From Nereocystis luetkeana (taxonomy: Eukaryota; Sar; Phaeophyceae; Laminariales; Laminariaceae), in the NCBI GenBank assembly GCA_031213475.1, contig JARUPZ010000014.1:6664174-6728173 (forward strand): a DNA stretch of 64,000 bases. Direction: 5' to 3'. Shown piece by piece: positions 45,501 through 55,718 of the stretch. The position numbers were made by a program, and so were the translations under genes. Each line of letters opens with the position of its first letter. Within the stretch, counting starts at the first letter, position 1. The notes below the pieces were generated by a model, which was given only the letters and a program-made list of their open reading frames with translations, ran no database searches and was not told where the DNA came from.

Positions 45501-48500
45501 GTGGCGGAAGTGCTTCTGATACTGTGTCCTGTGCTAACGATAAAGCCTAGAGCACGGGTATCGAGGAAACAGATACCGGCAGTGATAATTATGTGTGATT
45601 CCTCGGTACTGGCTGCATGAGCTTAGCCTGCGACGGCTTCCCAACATCGTGCCTCCCGTGGACACGTCGGGTCAACACTCGACGCAGCATCGTTCAAGTA
45701 CGCCGGACCCAGGAAAAATTAAGGCTTGTTGCGCTGATTGTGCGGCCGGCAAAATCTCTCAACCATTATGCCGCGGAGGCAGCCGTACGACTAGCGTTTA
45801 TTGTAACTGAATGTCCCGGGGAGTCGCGGACTTCAAGCACACCCAAAGCCCGCAATATGCAGGTCGTTCACAGCTATGATTGGCAGACCAGCCTCTCGAC
45901 TTGGTATTGTCCGAGGCGGTTATAATAACTGCGGTCGAGATCGCCCACTGGCGTGATCGTTCGACGTGTAGAATACTCGGACCAATGTGTGACCACCTAC
46001 CTCGAGAGCTCCGAAACCGCAACTCATTGTAACGTTTGGGTACTGTCTTTAAAGTTGAACCCCCAAGGCTGTGGTAGGGGGGGGGGGCGGGTTTAGATTT
46101 TTCGAGTTTTGCAACTGAGAGGCACTCGGACGAGTGACCACTCTATCATATGTATTCGCGGCCGAAAGCTATTTCTCTTCCATGATTTGGTTAGGGTTAG
46201 GACCGCCATGGGATTTCTTGTTTTGCTACCGCGACAGATAAATGAATTTCCGAGCCCAACTCAGGTTAAGATCGAACAGAGCTGCTCGCCCCAGCGACCT
46301 TAGCGCGGTATTCGAAAAGTGGGCAAGCCGTCCTGACGCGTGCTACAGCCGTACGGGAAGCAAATGTTGGCGAAAAAATATTTTTTGAATGGCGGGGCTC
46401 CTTAAACCCGAATTGAAAAAATAACTATATTTTCGTGCACCTAGGACATCGGAGTATTCATCCGGTTGCGCTTTGATTTTTCTCGAAATCAGTTTTATGG
46501 TTGAGGTATGCTAACAGTAGTGCAGAGATCCTCGAGCGGAGAGCGTCAGAAAATTTCAGAGTGCACCTCTAGCGCAGCACGCACGCTCGACTGTAAGCAC
46601 CAGCCTCGATACACGGGTTGGTATATTCTGCTTCTGATTCCCGTACTCAGCCAACGTGTCACGAGCTTCAACTAACTACGAACGGGGCCACAGGTGTAAT
46701 TCGAGACAGTACGTTCGGGGGGGGCGGAAAGGCTGCCCTCTAACATCGTTACTGTATGTATAAAAATCTACCGTGATCTTCAAATCTTCGAAGGCATAAA
46801 CGGAACCTCGAAGACCTTCAAGAGATTGTCCTGGACGAAGGCAGGCGACCCAGGGCCCTTTTACAAGGTGAGCCGCCGCGAGCCTCAGGGTGTGTAGGCC
46901 GCCCACGCGGGTGTCCCTTGCAAGTGGCGGTGACACATGTGTTCCCCTTGAACCAAATCACGAGGCACGCGCGTCGGGTGACGATCGAAAACACCTTTGA
47001 ACTAAGCTACGGCAGGGCAGGCAGTACTGCTGTGGTCCCGTGTTCACTCGAGAGACATGCTTGTCTCTGCTTGCTGTGGGGGGGGGGCATGGCTACAGCC
47101 CCAAATCCACTTAGGCCGTAATGACACCTTGCACTTTCTTAACCTCCAGGTATGCTGCAAACATTGGCTTTGAGGAAAAACGGAACAAATAAAACTCGCT
47201 GACCCATGAAGATTTTCGCGAAAGGGAACAGCACGCAAGCTTGGACCTTGAAAATACACAGGGTCGCCACTCGGGCAATATCGACCCTGATCCATTGACA
47301 CAGATGCCGTGAACGTGTTCCCCTCACCGTAGTTTGGGTATCCAATTGAATATTCCTCGTACCGTTGTGAACTCGACGGCCTCTCTAGGACGCGGACGAC
47401 TTTTTCTTTGCAGCGACGAGAACCGTCTTGTGACAGCGAAGGACCTCAAGAAGGTCGTGGGTCGCCTTGACCTCGAGGGGAAGTTTGGGCAGGACAACCG
47501 AGCAGGATTCCCCGGCCAGCTCCACCGGCTAAGCGTCATGAGGAGAAAGCAGGTTAGCGGAAAATATGTCTTGAAATGAACTTATCGAACCCTCGGTACA
47601 CTGTTTGCATGGAGTCTAAAAGTGCATGGGACGCTGAATTTTTATCGCCCTGTCTCCGGCAGTTTTGGTTGACCTTCTCATTTGACGGAATGGGGTATTG
47701 GGATGCGTCTTACCGGCTTTACGTTTGGGTGCTACGCTTCGAGGTCTAGAGAATTGTTCTGACTGCTCGTGTATGCCGATCACACCTTCGAACGTTTGAA
47801 CAGAACGGAGAAATATACGCGGCGACTCTCCGCATTGGAAGGTTTTTCAAGGGGAGTGCCGGACTGATCGATGATATTCTCTTTCACGTCATGGACGTCC
47901 CCGGTAAGACGAGCTTTGCTAAGTGTTCTTCGACACCGGATGGCTACGTCTGTCAGCAGAGATGTCAACCGTAGCGCAAATCGGTTGTGGACGGACTCGT
48001 GAGACAACATATCCCTGAGTAATGTGCGGGATCGTAGTTCACCGTATCTCGTTCGTCCCTTGTCATGTTGCACCACACAGGCACTTCATTTAAATCAATC
48101 TATATCATCCGTACCCCCGTCCCACTTGCCAAACGATGTCAACGCTCTCGAATGGCTCCACGCGATTTCAGGAAAGCCACAGCGCGCGGCGTCGATTCTC
48201 GTCTTGGGGGAAGCAGGGTCCGGGAAGACCACTGTCATTCGCGACGTCTGCCGCAAAATCTCCGCAACGCAGGTGCCAGCGAAGGACGATAACGGCCAGG
48301 GTGGATTCTACCCACCGTAGATGGGAAGAACTATTTACTTGTTTCGCGCTAGAATTAACTGGAGAGACATTATATATACCTCATCTCCAACACCGACATC
48401 TTGAGATAACCTACGCGCCAATCATCAATAAAACGTAATCGGCGCGCACATATATATTATGTAAACGACGACTCGGATAGCAAACATGCGTGTGCAGCAG

Positions 48501-51500
48501 TTTCTTTCTTGCAGAAGTTTCATTATTAGTCGGCCTTGCTGCTGAACACGCCCGCTTTGTAGCTTTGTATTGGGATGACTCGGCGGTCGTTCTGCCTTCC
48601 ATGCACATACAACGCTCTGGTTCCGGTTGCAGCGTTTCCGAGGTCGGGGGGTTCACGGAAAAGGAGCACCCGCATACTGCGTCAAACAACCCCGCCGATT
48701 GTTATCTCCCAACCTAGCCTGAAGCAGAAGGGAAGCTTCCACCGACGAAATATCCATATGGCGAAGCATAAATGAGCGGTATATCGCAGGCCTGTACTGG
48801 AATCAGGGTGGTTGCGAGCGCTGAAGGCGGGTTTCATTTGAAGGGTTCCATGATATCCCGCCACGCTCGTGCTTCCCACTCTGCGCCTGTAAATTTGAAA
48901 GACCGTGGTGATCGTGGACACGAGCAATGAGATTGCCGGCGATGGAAACATCCCCCACGGCGAAGCCATCGGGGAGAGCCGAAGAATCATGGTACCGATC
49001 AAGGCGGAGCAACACAAGTAAATACGCGTTTGCATTTATTTTTTGTTGTCCTCGCGAGTTTCGCGTCCGTCACCTAGATTAATGTTCGAGTTGGCAGACG
49101 TAACAGGCTACTGTTAACACACCATGCCGTGAAACTTGAGATTACCCTCTCCGAGAGTGGCATCAGTTCTGCGGGCTATGTCAGTGATTTATTTTCGGTT
49201 TCATAGCCCGTTGGCTTGCGACCAATGCTGGCCACATGGTAGAGGTCGTTCATAAAACCAGCCAATGCATCCGGTAATTTTCTGCTTCCGCCAACGGGAT
49301 GACGCCGCGACCTTCCCTTGCCGATATAGACAAACCGTTGGGCAAGCATCGCCATATGTACAGATTTCATCGCCTTTCTATGTGGGTATCTTCAGCGTTT
49401 TCCACCCGCATCTGGGGATTCATTCCGTCTAACCTCCGAGCTCACCCCTCGCAAAACACGGATAGGGTCATGACGGAGGCGCTACAAAACCACACGCCCC
49501 AGACAATTGTGGTGGATGAGATCTCAAACAACCTGGAGGCGCGTGCGTGCTTGGACATCAAGGCCCGGTAAAAATGCATTCCCATTCATGGAATGTAGGA
49601 GCTACGTAAACTGTTAGATGCCCCGCCTACCATGCAAGGTTAGGATAGGGTGCATCGTCGCTCGGCGTGCAACGTGCGCGCGCAACCATGACCGACACGT
49701 ATCAGCCATGGACAAATGTGACCCGTGCCGAGGCGCTAGGTGGTCGTTTCTGAGCAGAAATGAATGATCGGTTACAGCCTCTTGCCACGAACACCCACGG
49801 CGATAGCACCTGGCCTTGACGAATAGATTGGAGTAATCTGAAGGCCGTAATCTGGCAAAAATGTTAATACTTTCATAGATTATGCTACTACACTGCTATG
49901 GCGTACCTCCGTGCCTGTCAGTCCTCTCAATGCTCTGGCACGCTGCGGCTATTTCCGCAGGGGTGTTCGTTTGGTGGCGAGCGCGCACGGCGACTTGCAG
50001 TCCCTCCTAAAGAACCCCAACCTCAACACCCTCCTGGGAGGAACAACGAGCGTGACCATAGGCGACAAGGCGGCCGAGGACAACGGGGGCAACAAGGTCA
50101 GACGACAAACGAAACAGCCGGGCCATGACATTACTTTTCCCTCTATTTTCGTTTTTTGTTTTTAGCTCTATTCTATATTTCACTTTCAGTTTTTCGGCAA
50201 TACGTCGGGTGTGTGTCGCGTGTGTACTCACGCTCGTTGTTGAAGTCCAGACCGGAGACAACAGAGTAAATAGCACCTAATGTGACAGTAGCCCATGACC
50301 TGAAATATTCGTCAAACTGTGTGGGTTCTATTGTCCTCCATTATTTGTTTGTCGGCATATCTCGCACATGTCACCGTCTGGGCTGGAGGTAATAAGGCAA
50401 AAAAAACAATAAATGTAATCGTGGATGAAATGCAAGGTTCCTCTAGAAATTTTCTTCTCGCCTTTATTCTTCAGCGTACGTTGGGTGTGTGGTTACGTTG
50501 CGCGAGATTCCAGACAAATTGTGGGAGCAATCGATGCATTCCTTAGTTTATGTTGCGCATGAGGCCCAGGTATTTCGTTCGTATTTCTCGCTGATCGTCT
50601 GCTACCTTGTTCCCGTCGCAGGCTATTCCGCTTTCAAGTAACGTGTGTGCGACCCCGTAAGCCTGGTTCGAAGCATCTGGCATAGTAGTGACCTGTGTAC
50701 CGGTAGATATGGCCAGGACTTTCACAACATGGTATCTACCTGTGTTCGTCCGCTGCAAGGTCACGTCCGCCACCGGTTTTATCCAGAATGCGCGTAGGGC
50801 CGGCTTGTTGAGTTACCATCTCATTGTTTTGCCGTGAAACGTAGACCCACGTTGACATGATGCTGACACCAGTGATGCCATTATAGGGTTGACCCCTTGG
50901 ATACACCCCCCGCTCTCAGGCATCTTCACCTTCGCCACACCCCGCGCGCCAACCTCCTTTTGCCGGTATCAGGTCCTGACACAACGAGCCGGTGCTCCCG
51001 TCTTTGATATGGCCATCGAGATCAAGCGCGGCGAGGTGGGGACGTGGACCATCATCAGGAACGTGGCGGTTGCTGTCGACGCCCTCTTGGAGGGGGTCTC
51101 TTACGAGGTGGAGCGCAGGTCCCGTTCTGACCGCGATCCGCAGTCCGCAAACAAGGTGTGGCCTCTTAAGTTTTCATTTGCGCGGTTTTCTTACTTGTAT
51201 GTCCTCCTGTCCCTTGCGGGATGTTTTGCTGCCCTCCACCAGGCGTCTACTGGACGTCAGGCATCTAAGCATGTATATAGGACAATGAGTAATGATGTGG
51301 TTACCGTGAGGAGCCTAGCGTTTGCACAATGGGTGCGGTCGTTCATCGGCGCTGACTTCACTGTCAGCAGTAAAAGGGGGCTTATGCCGAATATGTTACT
51401 TTCGTCGGAAGGCGCTCGATCAGAAGTTTTCAGCAAAACGCCTTGTTCGTGTGGACAATTTTGCCGTTCTGGGACGATCGAGCGATAAAGTATCACAACA

Positions 51501-53610
51501 CACTTATGCGATATGCACGGTGTTCCGCTTTTCCCCACAGGTAGTTAGTTTCGACCGTGGGTTTACGAATGTTATTGTTGATTTGAGATCACTCACTCTG
51601 GATACTAACGCGACTTCGTATGTAGAGAGGGGGTGAGAGCTCCGGATACCGAATACAAGGGGCATCCTCACTATCGAAGCCTATGTGTAAAGTTGTGGAA
51701 GAGCACTTCCTACAAATTTCGTTGGAACGTCACTGTGAATGTGTAAGCTTGTGGAGGCGTGCTGTATGTGCTACGTGGATGTCGCATGGGTTTGTGCTAC
51801 GTGGGCCAAACATCTTATCGTTGATGAAGCTCTTCAACGTAGGACGCACCCAATTATGCTTGTTTCGGTGGGATTTTGCCACATTTTTTTTGCACATTGG
51901 TTTCTTCGTTGCCGAGGCCATGAAAGGGCGCCTTATTCTTCGCTCACACATAAACTCACACTTGGCGGTTGGGCGAGTTGCAGTAGCAAGCTTGTACGTA
52001 TGTCTAAACATATCTGAATACGACGTTCGCGGCCGAGACCTCTTTATATCCACTTATATTTTCGGGTTAAGCAAGTCGTCGATGCCATTTTACCGGCCGG
52101 TTTGCGTCCGACGTGGTTTCCCGGCGCAAGCACCAAGGACTTCCACATAGGGGAGCTTCGTAGTACAGGGGGGCGGGACCTTCCGCACCTTGGACAATGC
52201 GGGCGGAACTAGCCCCTTGTGGAGGCAATGAACAATCGAGCATACCGGGTCGGGATGTTGTCGAGACGTTAGGAGTCGGTTGTGCTGAGTTATGCAACGT
52301 TTCCAAAACAAATGCAGCGAACCCCACTGAGATAGTGTCGAGGGCCTCTCAAATTCGGGCCCCCGAATGTTGTGCTGCATTGTTCGATGTCTCCGTAACT
52401 ATTGCGTTTCCGGCCCGCCCCACGGCCACCCGTTAGGGGGTACAGACCGATACCCATTGCCACAAAGTGGCGGTAGCCGCTCGACCCCACCACCACGCAC
52501 ACAACTCAAGCTACGTATCCTCAGCCGAAACGTTGTGGGAAAACGTCTGAGCACACGCTCTGGCAAATGAACAATTCATAATCTCACGCAGCGCCTGACC
52601 TGGGAAAAACACGGTGTGTTTCACGATCGGACTCTAGAACACTTAGGATAGGAAACATTCCGACTGGCGGGATCCGTCACCCAACTTTGCTCCGAGCTCG
52701 TTTCACCCTAGCTTCGTTGTGTGCCCCTGCTTCTGTGAGTAGTGGGTTGTCTTTGATCGGGCTTGAGTTTCAGTTTTTCTCGACGTCGGGTTATTTCAGG
52801 TTGATGGCCACGTTCCTCAAGCGAGTATACTCATGAACAAACAGGTGCACCACTTGCCGTAGCTCGCGTCGGACGAGTTTCGGTTACGTCACACGAGGCG
52901 TTCGTGCTTGAGTAGTTGCCTCGAACAACCAGGGACCGTACAGAGTACGTAGTAGGCCGAACGCGTTCGAACCGATCTTTTAACACTTGTTTGGGGGACC
53001 ATAGTTTATAGGACCTGTGGTATACATAAAAACCTATATGTTTGACCCTTTTACTGACCATATTTGGTGCTATTAACTTTGTTCCCCCGCAATAATCAAG
53101 CTGAGGCTCACCGTCGGGGTCGTACATGTTTAGTTGCCATCGGACTGTCCAGGCAAGGCAACAGCGAGCAAACCGTACGTACTTCCGAGTTTCAAAATAA
53201 CACCAGGATGCAGTTCTTCAAACGTGCGAGACGCCCGAGGTGATTTCGGCCGGAGGGAATTACAGCCCAACACGTTCTCTTCTTTACATTTCCCGGTGGG
53301 CTCCTCGCGCTCGTGGAATGGCCCAGAACTCGAAACCCAATGCACCGACTGCCGCGCGTCCGCTTTTGTCCCTAGTGATCTCTACACGACCCACCGCAGT
53401 GGTTAAATAGTTCACAAGTTCCTAGAGGGCGATTTTGTTTTGAACCTGATGTCTACCAAAGTCGTTGAATTGCCCTTCCTCCGTAGTTGATGCCTGAATT
53501 ATTATGCCCTACGCACGAATCTCTCCTTCATCCAGGACGCGGACTCCGAGGACGGGGCCTTCCGGCTGGCGTATGGCCAGGAAACTGAGCGAGCCACGCT
53601 GCTTTTTTGA
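32915..53610 (+). CDS. EXD1-like 3'-5' exonuclease domain fused to a SpoIIIAA/Ycf45-type P-loop ATPase, 17 exons seen
   Basis: Joining the 17 exons listed separately gives a continuous frame of 866 codons plus stop, with GT-AG ends and matching phases at every junction. Residues about 1-110 are an unclassified helical region, followed by a Thr/Lys/Ser-rich linker. Residues about 182-330 match the 3'-5' exonuclease fold as in EXD1: [44 protein letters not shown]. Residues about 490-820 match SpoIIIAA/Ycf45: [50 protein letters not shown], Walker [26 protein letters not shown], Walker [19 protein letters not shown] and [10 protein letters not shown]. The plant relative SPD1 acts in plastids. 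A nucleic-acid role is an inference. The true start exon is not found. Confidence 0.88.
35161..36392. mobile_element. Composite inverted-repeat element, copy B (intron 1 of the fusion gene)
   Basis: The left terminus, TTACGGGGGACCATAGTGAA, and the right terminus, TATACTATGGCCCTCC, are those of MITE family A. The 1.1 kb cargo matches copy A at 15754-18004 over nearly its whole length, from the GC-rich hairpin to CACGCTCAGGGGTTGTGATC, but lacks the nested insertion. It is flanked by TA on the left. Confidence 0.85.
36393..37113. other. Rest of intron 1, with decayed MITE family C
   Basis: The interval 36555-36650 resembles a decayed family C element (GGACTGCAGTTCCGTTATGG with GAGACTGCGGTCTTC). 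Nothing else is recognised up to the acceptor at 37113. Confidence 0.45.
37114..37245 (+). CDS. Fusion gene exon 2
   Basis: GCGCGTCAG precedes the exon and AAG|GTATCA follows it, both phase 0. It encodes [20 protein letters not shown] and [12 protein letters not shown], the strand and helix between motif I and motif II of the exonuclease fold. Confidence 0.9.
37246..38242. other. Intron 2 of the fusion gene
   Basis: A C run at 37471-37480 and otherwise unremarkable sequence. No repeat copy or embedded gene is recognised. Confidence 0.45.
38243..38430 (+). CDS. Fusion gene exon 3
   Basis: Follows CCCGTAG and ends TTTTAG|GTGCGA in phase 2. It encodes [20 protein letters not shown] and [12 protein letters not shown], a clear match to the HD...L and DTQ region of EXD-type domains. 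An alternative donor at 38387 (AAA|GTCTTT) is weaker. Confidence 0.88.
39251..39359. mobile_element. MITE family A copy (A11), intron 3
   Basis: Left end TTACGGGAGACCACAGTAAG, right end ATGGTCCCCCGTAA, flanked by TA. The right half carries a 4-bp duplication (TATGTATGG). Confidence 0.85.
40066..40159 (+). CDS. Fusion gene exon 4
   Basis: Acceptor CGACTCAG and donor AAG|GTAAGC. The phase fits exon 3. It encodes [20 protein letters not shown] and following. It is assigned by splice sites and phase only, as the sequence is not recognisable by family. Confidence 0.6.
40648..40719 (+). CDS. Fusion gene exon 5
   Basis: A 24-codon phase-0 exon between GTGCCAG and AAG|GTACAA, encoding [20 protein letters not shown]. 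It is supported by splice sites and phase, not by family match. Confidence 0.65.
40720..42010. other. Intron 5 of the fusion gene
   Basis: Contains an open frame of about 211 codons on the + strand (41215-41850), including a segment near 41590-41845 that reads like protein ([20 protein letters not shown]). It has no phase-compatible splice sites with exons 5 and 6 that I can find, so I leave it as intron. It could be an alternative exon. Confidence 0.35.
42011..42190 (+). CDS. Fusion gene exon 6
   Basis: A 60-codon phase-0 exon after TTCCCAACAG, ending CAAAAG|GTCGGC. It encodes [20 protein letters not shown], then a Gly-rich [13 protein letters not shown]. Conserved-looking but not assigned to a domain. 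The introns on both sides have no gene. Confidence 0.75.
42191..44179. other. Intron 6 of the fusion gene
   Basis: 2.0 kb with exon-like open stretches at 43019-43220 (after TTTTGCAG) and 43490-43740 (ending [17 protein letters not shown]). Either might be an additional coding exon, but neither preserves the frame between exons 6 and 7 with clear splice sites. Confidence 0.35.
44180..44289 (+). CDS. Fusion gene exon 7
   Basis: Follows GATTGGACAG and ends CTCGG|GTAAGG in phase 2. It encodes a Gly/Pro/Gln-rich linker and [11 protein letters not shown]. The next intron carries one MITE A and one MITE B. Confidence 0.8.
44438..44538. mobile_element. MITE family A copy (A12), intron 7
   Basis: Truncated or diverged left end, GACCATAGTGAATAGAAC, and right end ACTATGTTCCCCCGTTAA. 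Interior TACACACAAAAACC and TATTTACC as in other inverted-orientation copies. Confidence 0.7.
44781..45042. mobile_element. MITE family B, copy 3, intron 7
   Basis: Left end GACGTTCTACGATAGAGG, right end CCTCTCCATCGTAGAACGCG. Internal GAGGCTCC and GGAGCTC landmarks. It ends about 120 bp before exon 8. Confidence 0.8.
45162..45266 (+). CDS. Fusion gene exon 8
   Basis: Acceptor ATTGAACAG, donor GAGAAG|GTGCGA, phase 2 on both sides. It encodes [19 protein letters not shown], matching the first helix of the SpoIIIAA/Ycf45 N-terminal region (LP..LR..L type). Confidence 0.9.
45267..46793. other. Intron 8, with decayed MITE family B
   Basis: 46380-46580 resembles family B (GGCGGGGCTCCTTA, then GTGCACCTCTAGCGC). 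The open stretches at 45595-45925 read partly like protein, but their phases do not fit exons 8 and 9. The SpoIIIAA family also has no insert at this point, so they are not called as exons. Confidence 0.45.
46794..46867 (+). CDS. Fusion gene exon 9
   Basis: Acceptor CTTCGAAG, donor CAAG|GTGAGC. It encodes [20 protein letters not shown], matching the family motif EI..D.GR.P. The frame is fixed by phase with exons 8 and 10. A neighbouring open frame on the same strand is a shadow. Confidence 0.92.
47389..47552 (+). CDS. Fusion gene exon 10
   Basis: Follows CCTCTCTAG and ends AAGCAG|GTTAGC. It encodes [15 protein letters not shown] and [20 protein letters not shown], the family's DNRAG...LHR.S signature. 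Confidence 0.95.
47804..47903 (+). CDS. Fusion gene exon 11
   Basis: Acceptor TTTGAACAG, donor CCCG|GTAAGA. It encodes [20 protein letters not shown] and [13 protein letters not shown], matching the family segment before the P-loop (G.I.G.T.RVGR...G). It is too short to stand out as an open frame and was found from the protein pattern. Confidence 0.93.
48172..48272 (+). CDS. Fusion gene exon 12 (Walker A)
   Basis: Acceptor GATTTCAG, donor ACGCAG|GTGCCA. It encodes [20 protein letters not shown] followed by [17 protein letters not shown] is the P-loop that binds nucleotide phosphates. Confidence 0.96.
48902..49017 (+). CDS. Fusion gene exon 13
   Basis: Acceptor TTGAAAG, donor CACAA|GTAAAT. 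It encodes [20 protein letters not shown] and then [11 protein letters not shown], almost diagnostic for the SpoIIIAA/Ycf45 family. Confidence 0.97.
49466..49567 (+). CDS. Fusion gene exon 14 (Walker B)
   Basis: Acceptor CGGATAG, donor GCCCG|GTAAAA. It encodes [20 protein letters not shown] and [13 protein letters not shown]. The DE pair is the Walker B acidic centre. Confidence 0.96.
49961..50096 (+). CDS. Fusion gene exon 15
   Basis: Acceptor TTTCCGCAG, donor AACAAG|GTCAGA. It encodes [20 protein letters not shown] and [15 protein letters not shown], the sensor-like AHG motif and the following strand of the ATPase fold. Confidence 0.96.
50973..51155 (+). CDS. Fusion gene exon 16
   Basis: Acceptor CCGGTATCAG, donor AACAAG|GTGTGG, both phase 0. 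It encodes [20 protein letters not shown] and the W.I.R.VA.AVDALL.G segment typical of the family C-terminus. Confidence 0.95.
51156..53535. other. Intron 16 of the fusion gene
   Basis: 2.4 kb with MITE A13 at 52989-53093. The remaining open frames lack support. An extra exon here cannot be excluded. Confidence 0.4.
52989..53093. mobile_element. MITE family A copy (A13), intron 16
   Basis: Left end GTTTGGGGGACCATAGTTTA, right end TATTAACTTTGTTCCCCCGC. Interior GGTATACATAAAAACC, matching inverted-orientation copies. Confidence 0.75.
53536..53610 (+). CDS. Fusion gene exon 17 (terminal)
   Basis: Acceptor CTTCATCCAG, then 24 acidic codons ([20 protein letters not shown]) and TGA at 53608-53610. 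Phase 0 fits exon 16. The 2.4 kb intron before it contains MITE A13. There is no R3H domain after the ATPase in this exon. Confidence 0.7.
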   Translation, partial: DADSEDGAFRLAYGQETERATLLF

Positions 53611-55608
53611 GGCCGGCCTGCCGTGCGTTTGTGCCTTGGACCATTTCCACCTGCGCTTGCATGTGAACAGTATCTGCTCCCTCATTTCACTTTATCAGCA
53701 CTGTTGGAGGTTTAGGATTTGCGGGTGTAATACACTGGATAAAACGAAGGCAAGCGTACAGCAGTAGGCCTCTTAACAGTTTCAAAAACCAGTTTTTGTT
53801 TTCGGTCAATATTGCGTTTAAGTAAATAATAGGCAGAAACCAATTCTGAGATAAATGGACGATGCCATGTTTTGTTCATACCTTTCAACGCGCTAGAGTA
53901 CGCTCTTTAATGCGCGATAGTAGTCTCTTGAATACCTTCTCAGGTATTGTTTTGCCCAGAGACAGCCCTAGGATAGCGGGGCTACTTGCAAAGGGCCGCA
54001 CGAAAGCATGGATTCGAGACCATACACTAAACGGCGCAGGTAGATCAGTGGCTGAGTAGATACTACCAGTCATGGCGACGTGCCGTGGACCAAGCGGACG
54101 CAGACAGCCTCGCTTGCCTAAGCTAGGAGCTATCGTTGGGAGGTAGGTGGTGATATTCCACACCCCATGTATAATACGTGCGTACCGGGGAAGAGCGCCA
54201 CTTCGAACCCCTCGATCAGTAGTACTCCAACCATCCCAGAGCAACCAATAATCCACATCCCGAAGAAAAACAGACGAAACCAAGGCGAACGCACGGCCTT
54301 GTTCTGGTTTCGGGTATCCAGCTTGGGTGAAGGGTGGGAGGGGCGTTAAAGCCGAGGCCTCGGCGACAACTCCAAACCAAGGAATATGGGTGACTGATGG
54401 GAAGAGACATGGAGGACATACTTTTTCCATGCGAAGGAAAAGGATACACCTGGTACTTGTTGAGCACTCCTTGAGCAGTAGGCAGCGAAGCGCGGTAGTG
54501 TCTGGCAGTCGTTTTATTTAGACCCGGACGAGAAGTTAGGGAAGCAGAGGGCACCAATCTCTCGTAGGGGAGGGCCTCTGCCGTAGGTTGGCAGAAGATT
54601 GCCCGATGTTTGCTCAGTTGGGTCGGGGGGGGGGGGGGGGGGGGTGAAGTCGATCGGTATCGCGATGTGGTACAAACTCGAACGCGCGAACTGAATGTGG
54701 GAGCGTAGGTTGTGTTTGTGCCGAATGCCATCAGACGATACCATCCACGTGTGGCGCGAGCTGCTCGTGGGGTGGCATAGGTCCGTCCGAATGTGCACGA
54801 TCGTTTGGGGCTCCTGCACTCAGACGGTACGGCAGCATGTCGCTGGAGTTCCACTTGTTCAATGGTAGTGATTACATATGCCTCGGCCATGAGATCATAT
54901 AGTCAGGAGCCTCGGAAGACGTACGGAAGGTTCAGACATTAGCCCCATCGCATCCCACGTCTGTCATCATCCGCTAAATCGGACACGGGGGTGGGTCGAG
55001 CGCCCTCTCACCCGCCCTCCGTCTCTCCGCTAAGAAGTAACTCTTCTAGAGGTGTGGCATGAAATCGAGGCTTGCGCAGGAGAGCAGGGGGAAAGGCCGG
55101 TGCTGCATACCATGAGGTGGGTGCATCCGCCGTGCGTATGTCCTATACAGCACGCAGTGTGCCGCGCAGAGAAACCACCCATGTGGCCATAGAGGATGGC
55201 CGGTTCGGTCGATATAAGCATTGCGTCGGCTGTGGCACACCTCGATAGACAACCAACCACGTTTCGTTGAGAGGCCATTAAAATATGCTACCAGGCATAC
55301 CTAAACATGGGGGGGGGGGGGGGGAGGGTGATCGTCGGGTTGCAAGTGTCTTTTTCCCTGAAAGCCGATGTTTTGGGTGGGGGACAGAGGAGTGGTGTTA
55401 CTGCCGTAGGGTGGTGGGGGGGGCACAATGCCCTTACCTCCATCGCTGTGTTGCGTGCCACTCACCAGGCGAGTAGCCGTGGTGCACCCCACTCAACAGA
55501 TAGGATTTCGAGGTATTCAGTTGGCGCAGAGGCACAGCACAACAGTCACATGACGGTGCGTATCGCGGAGAATCCAAAACGTGCCTCTAACGTTCCTAGG
55601 CTGCGACT
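53611..55608. other. Downstream of the fusion gene: no gene seen
   Basis: Poly-G tracts at 54627-54644 and 55309-55324. The 224-codon minus frame at 54216-54890 crosses a poly-G tract and has no recognised motif. Confidence 0.45.
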
Positions 55609-55718
55609 ATGATCGGGGGACCATTGTAAATAGGACCACACATTGTTGGTCAACATTCGTAAAAATATACAGGTTTTTGTGTGTACCGTAGGTCCTATTT
55701 ATGATGGCTCCCCGTAAT
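55609..55718. mobile_element. MITE family A copy (A14)
   Basis: Left end ATCGGGGGACCATTGTAAAT, right end ATGATGGCTCCCCGTAA. Interior GTTGGTCAACATTCG and GTGTGTACCGTAGG. Confidence 0.8.

Noticed and set aside
45595-45925. Two overlapping open frames in intron 8
   Set aside because: Exon 8 joins exon 9 in phase and in family order, so these frames would break the conserved N-terminal region of the ATPase.
46760-46868. Frame reading [20 protein letters not shown]
   Set aside because: A shadow of exon 9. The family motif [10 protein letters not shown] is in the other frame and agrees in phase with both neighbours.
48490-48640. Exon-like stretch after TTTCTTGCAG reading [20 protein letters not shown]
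   Set aside because: It could be spliced in by phase with a weak donor at 48299. However, the SpoIIIAA family has no insert between the P-loop helix and the VDTSNEI strand, and exon 12 joins exon 13 directly in phase 0.
54216-54890. 224-codon minus-strand open frame
   Set aside because: Crosses a poly-G tract (poly-Pro), has no motif and low protein-like character downstream of a finished gene.
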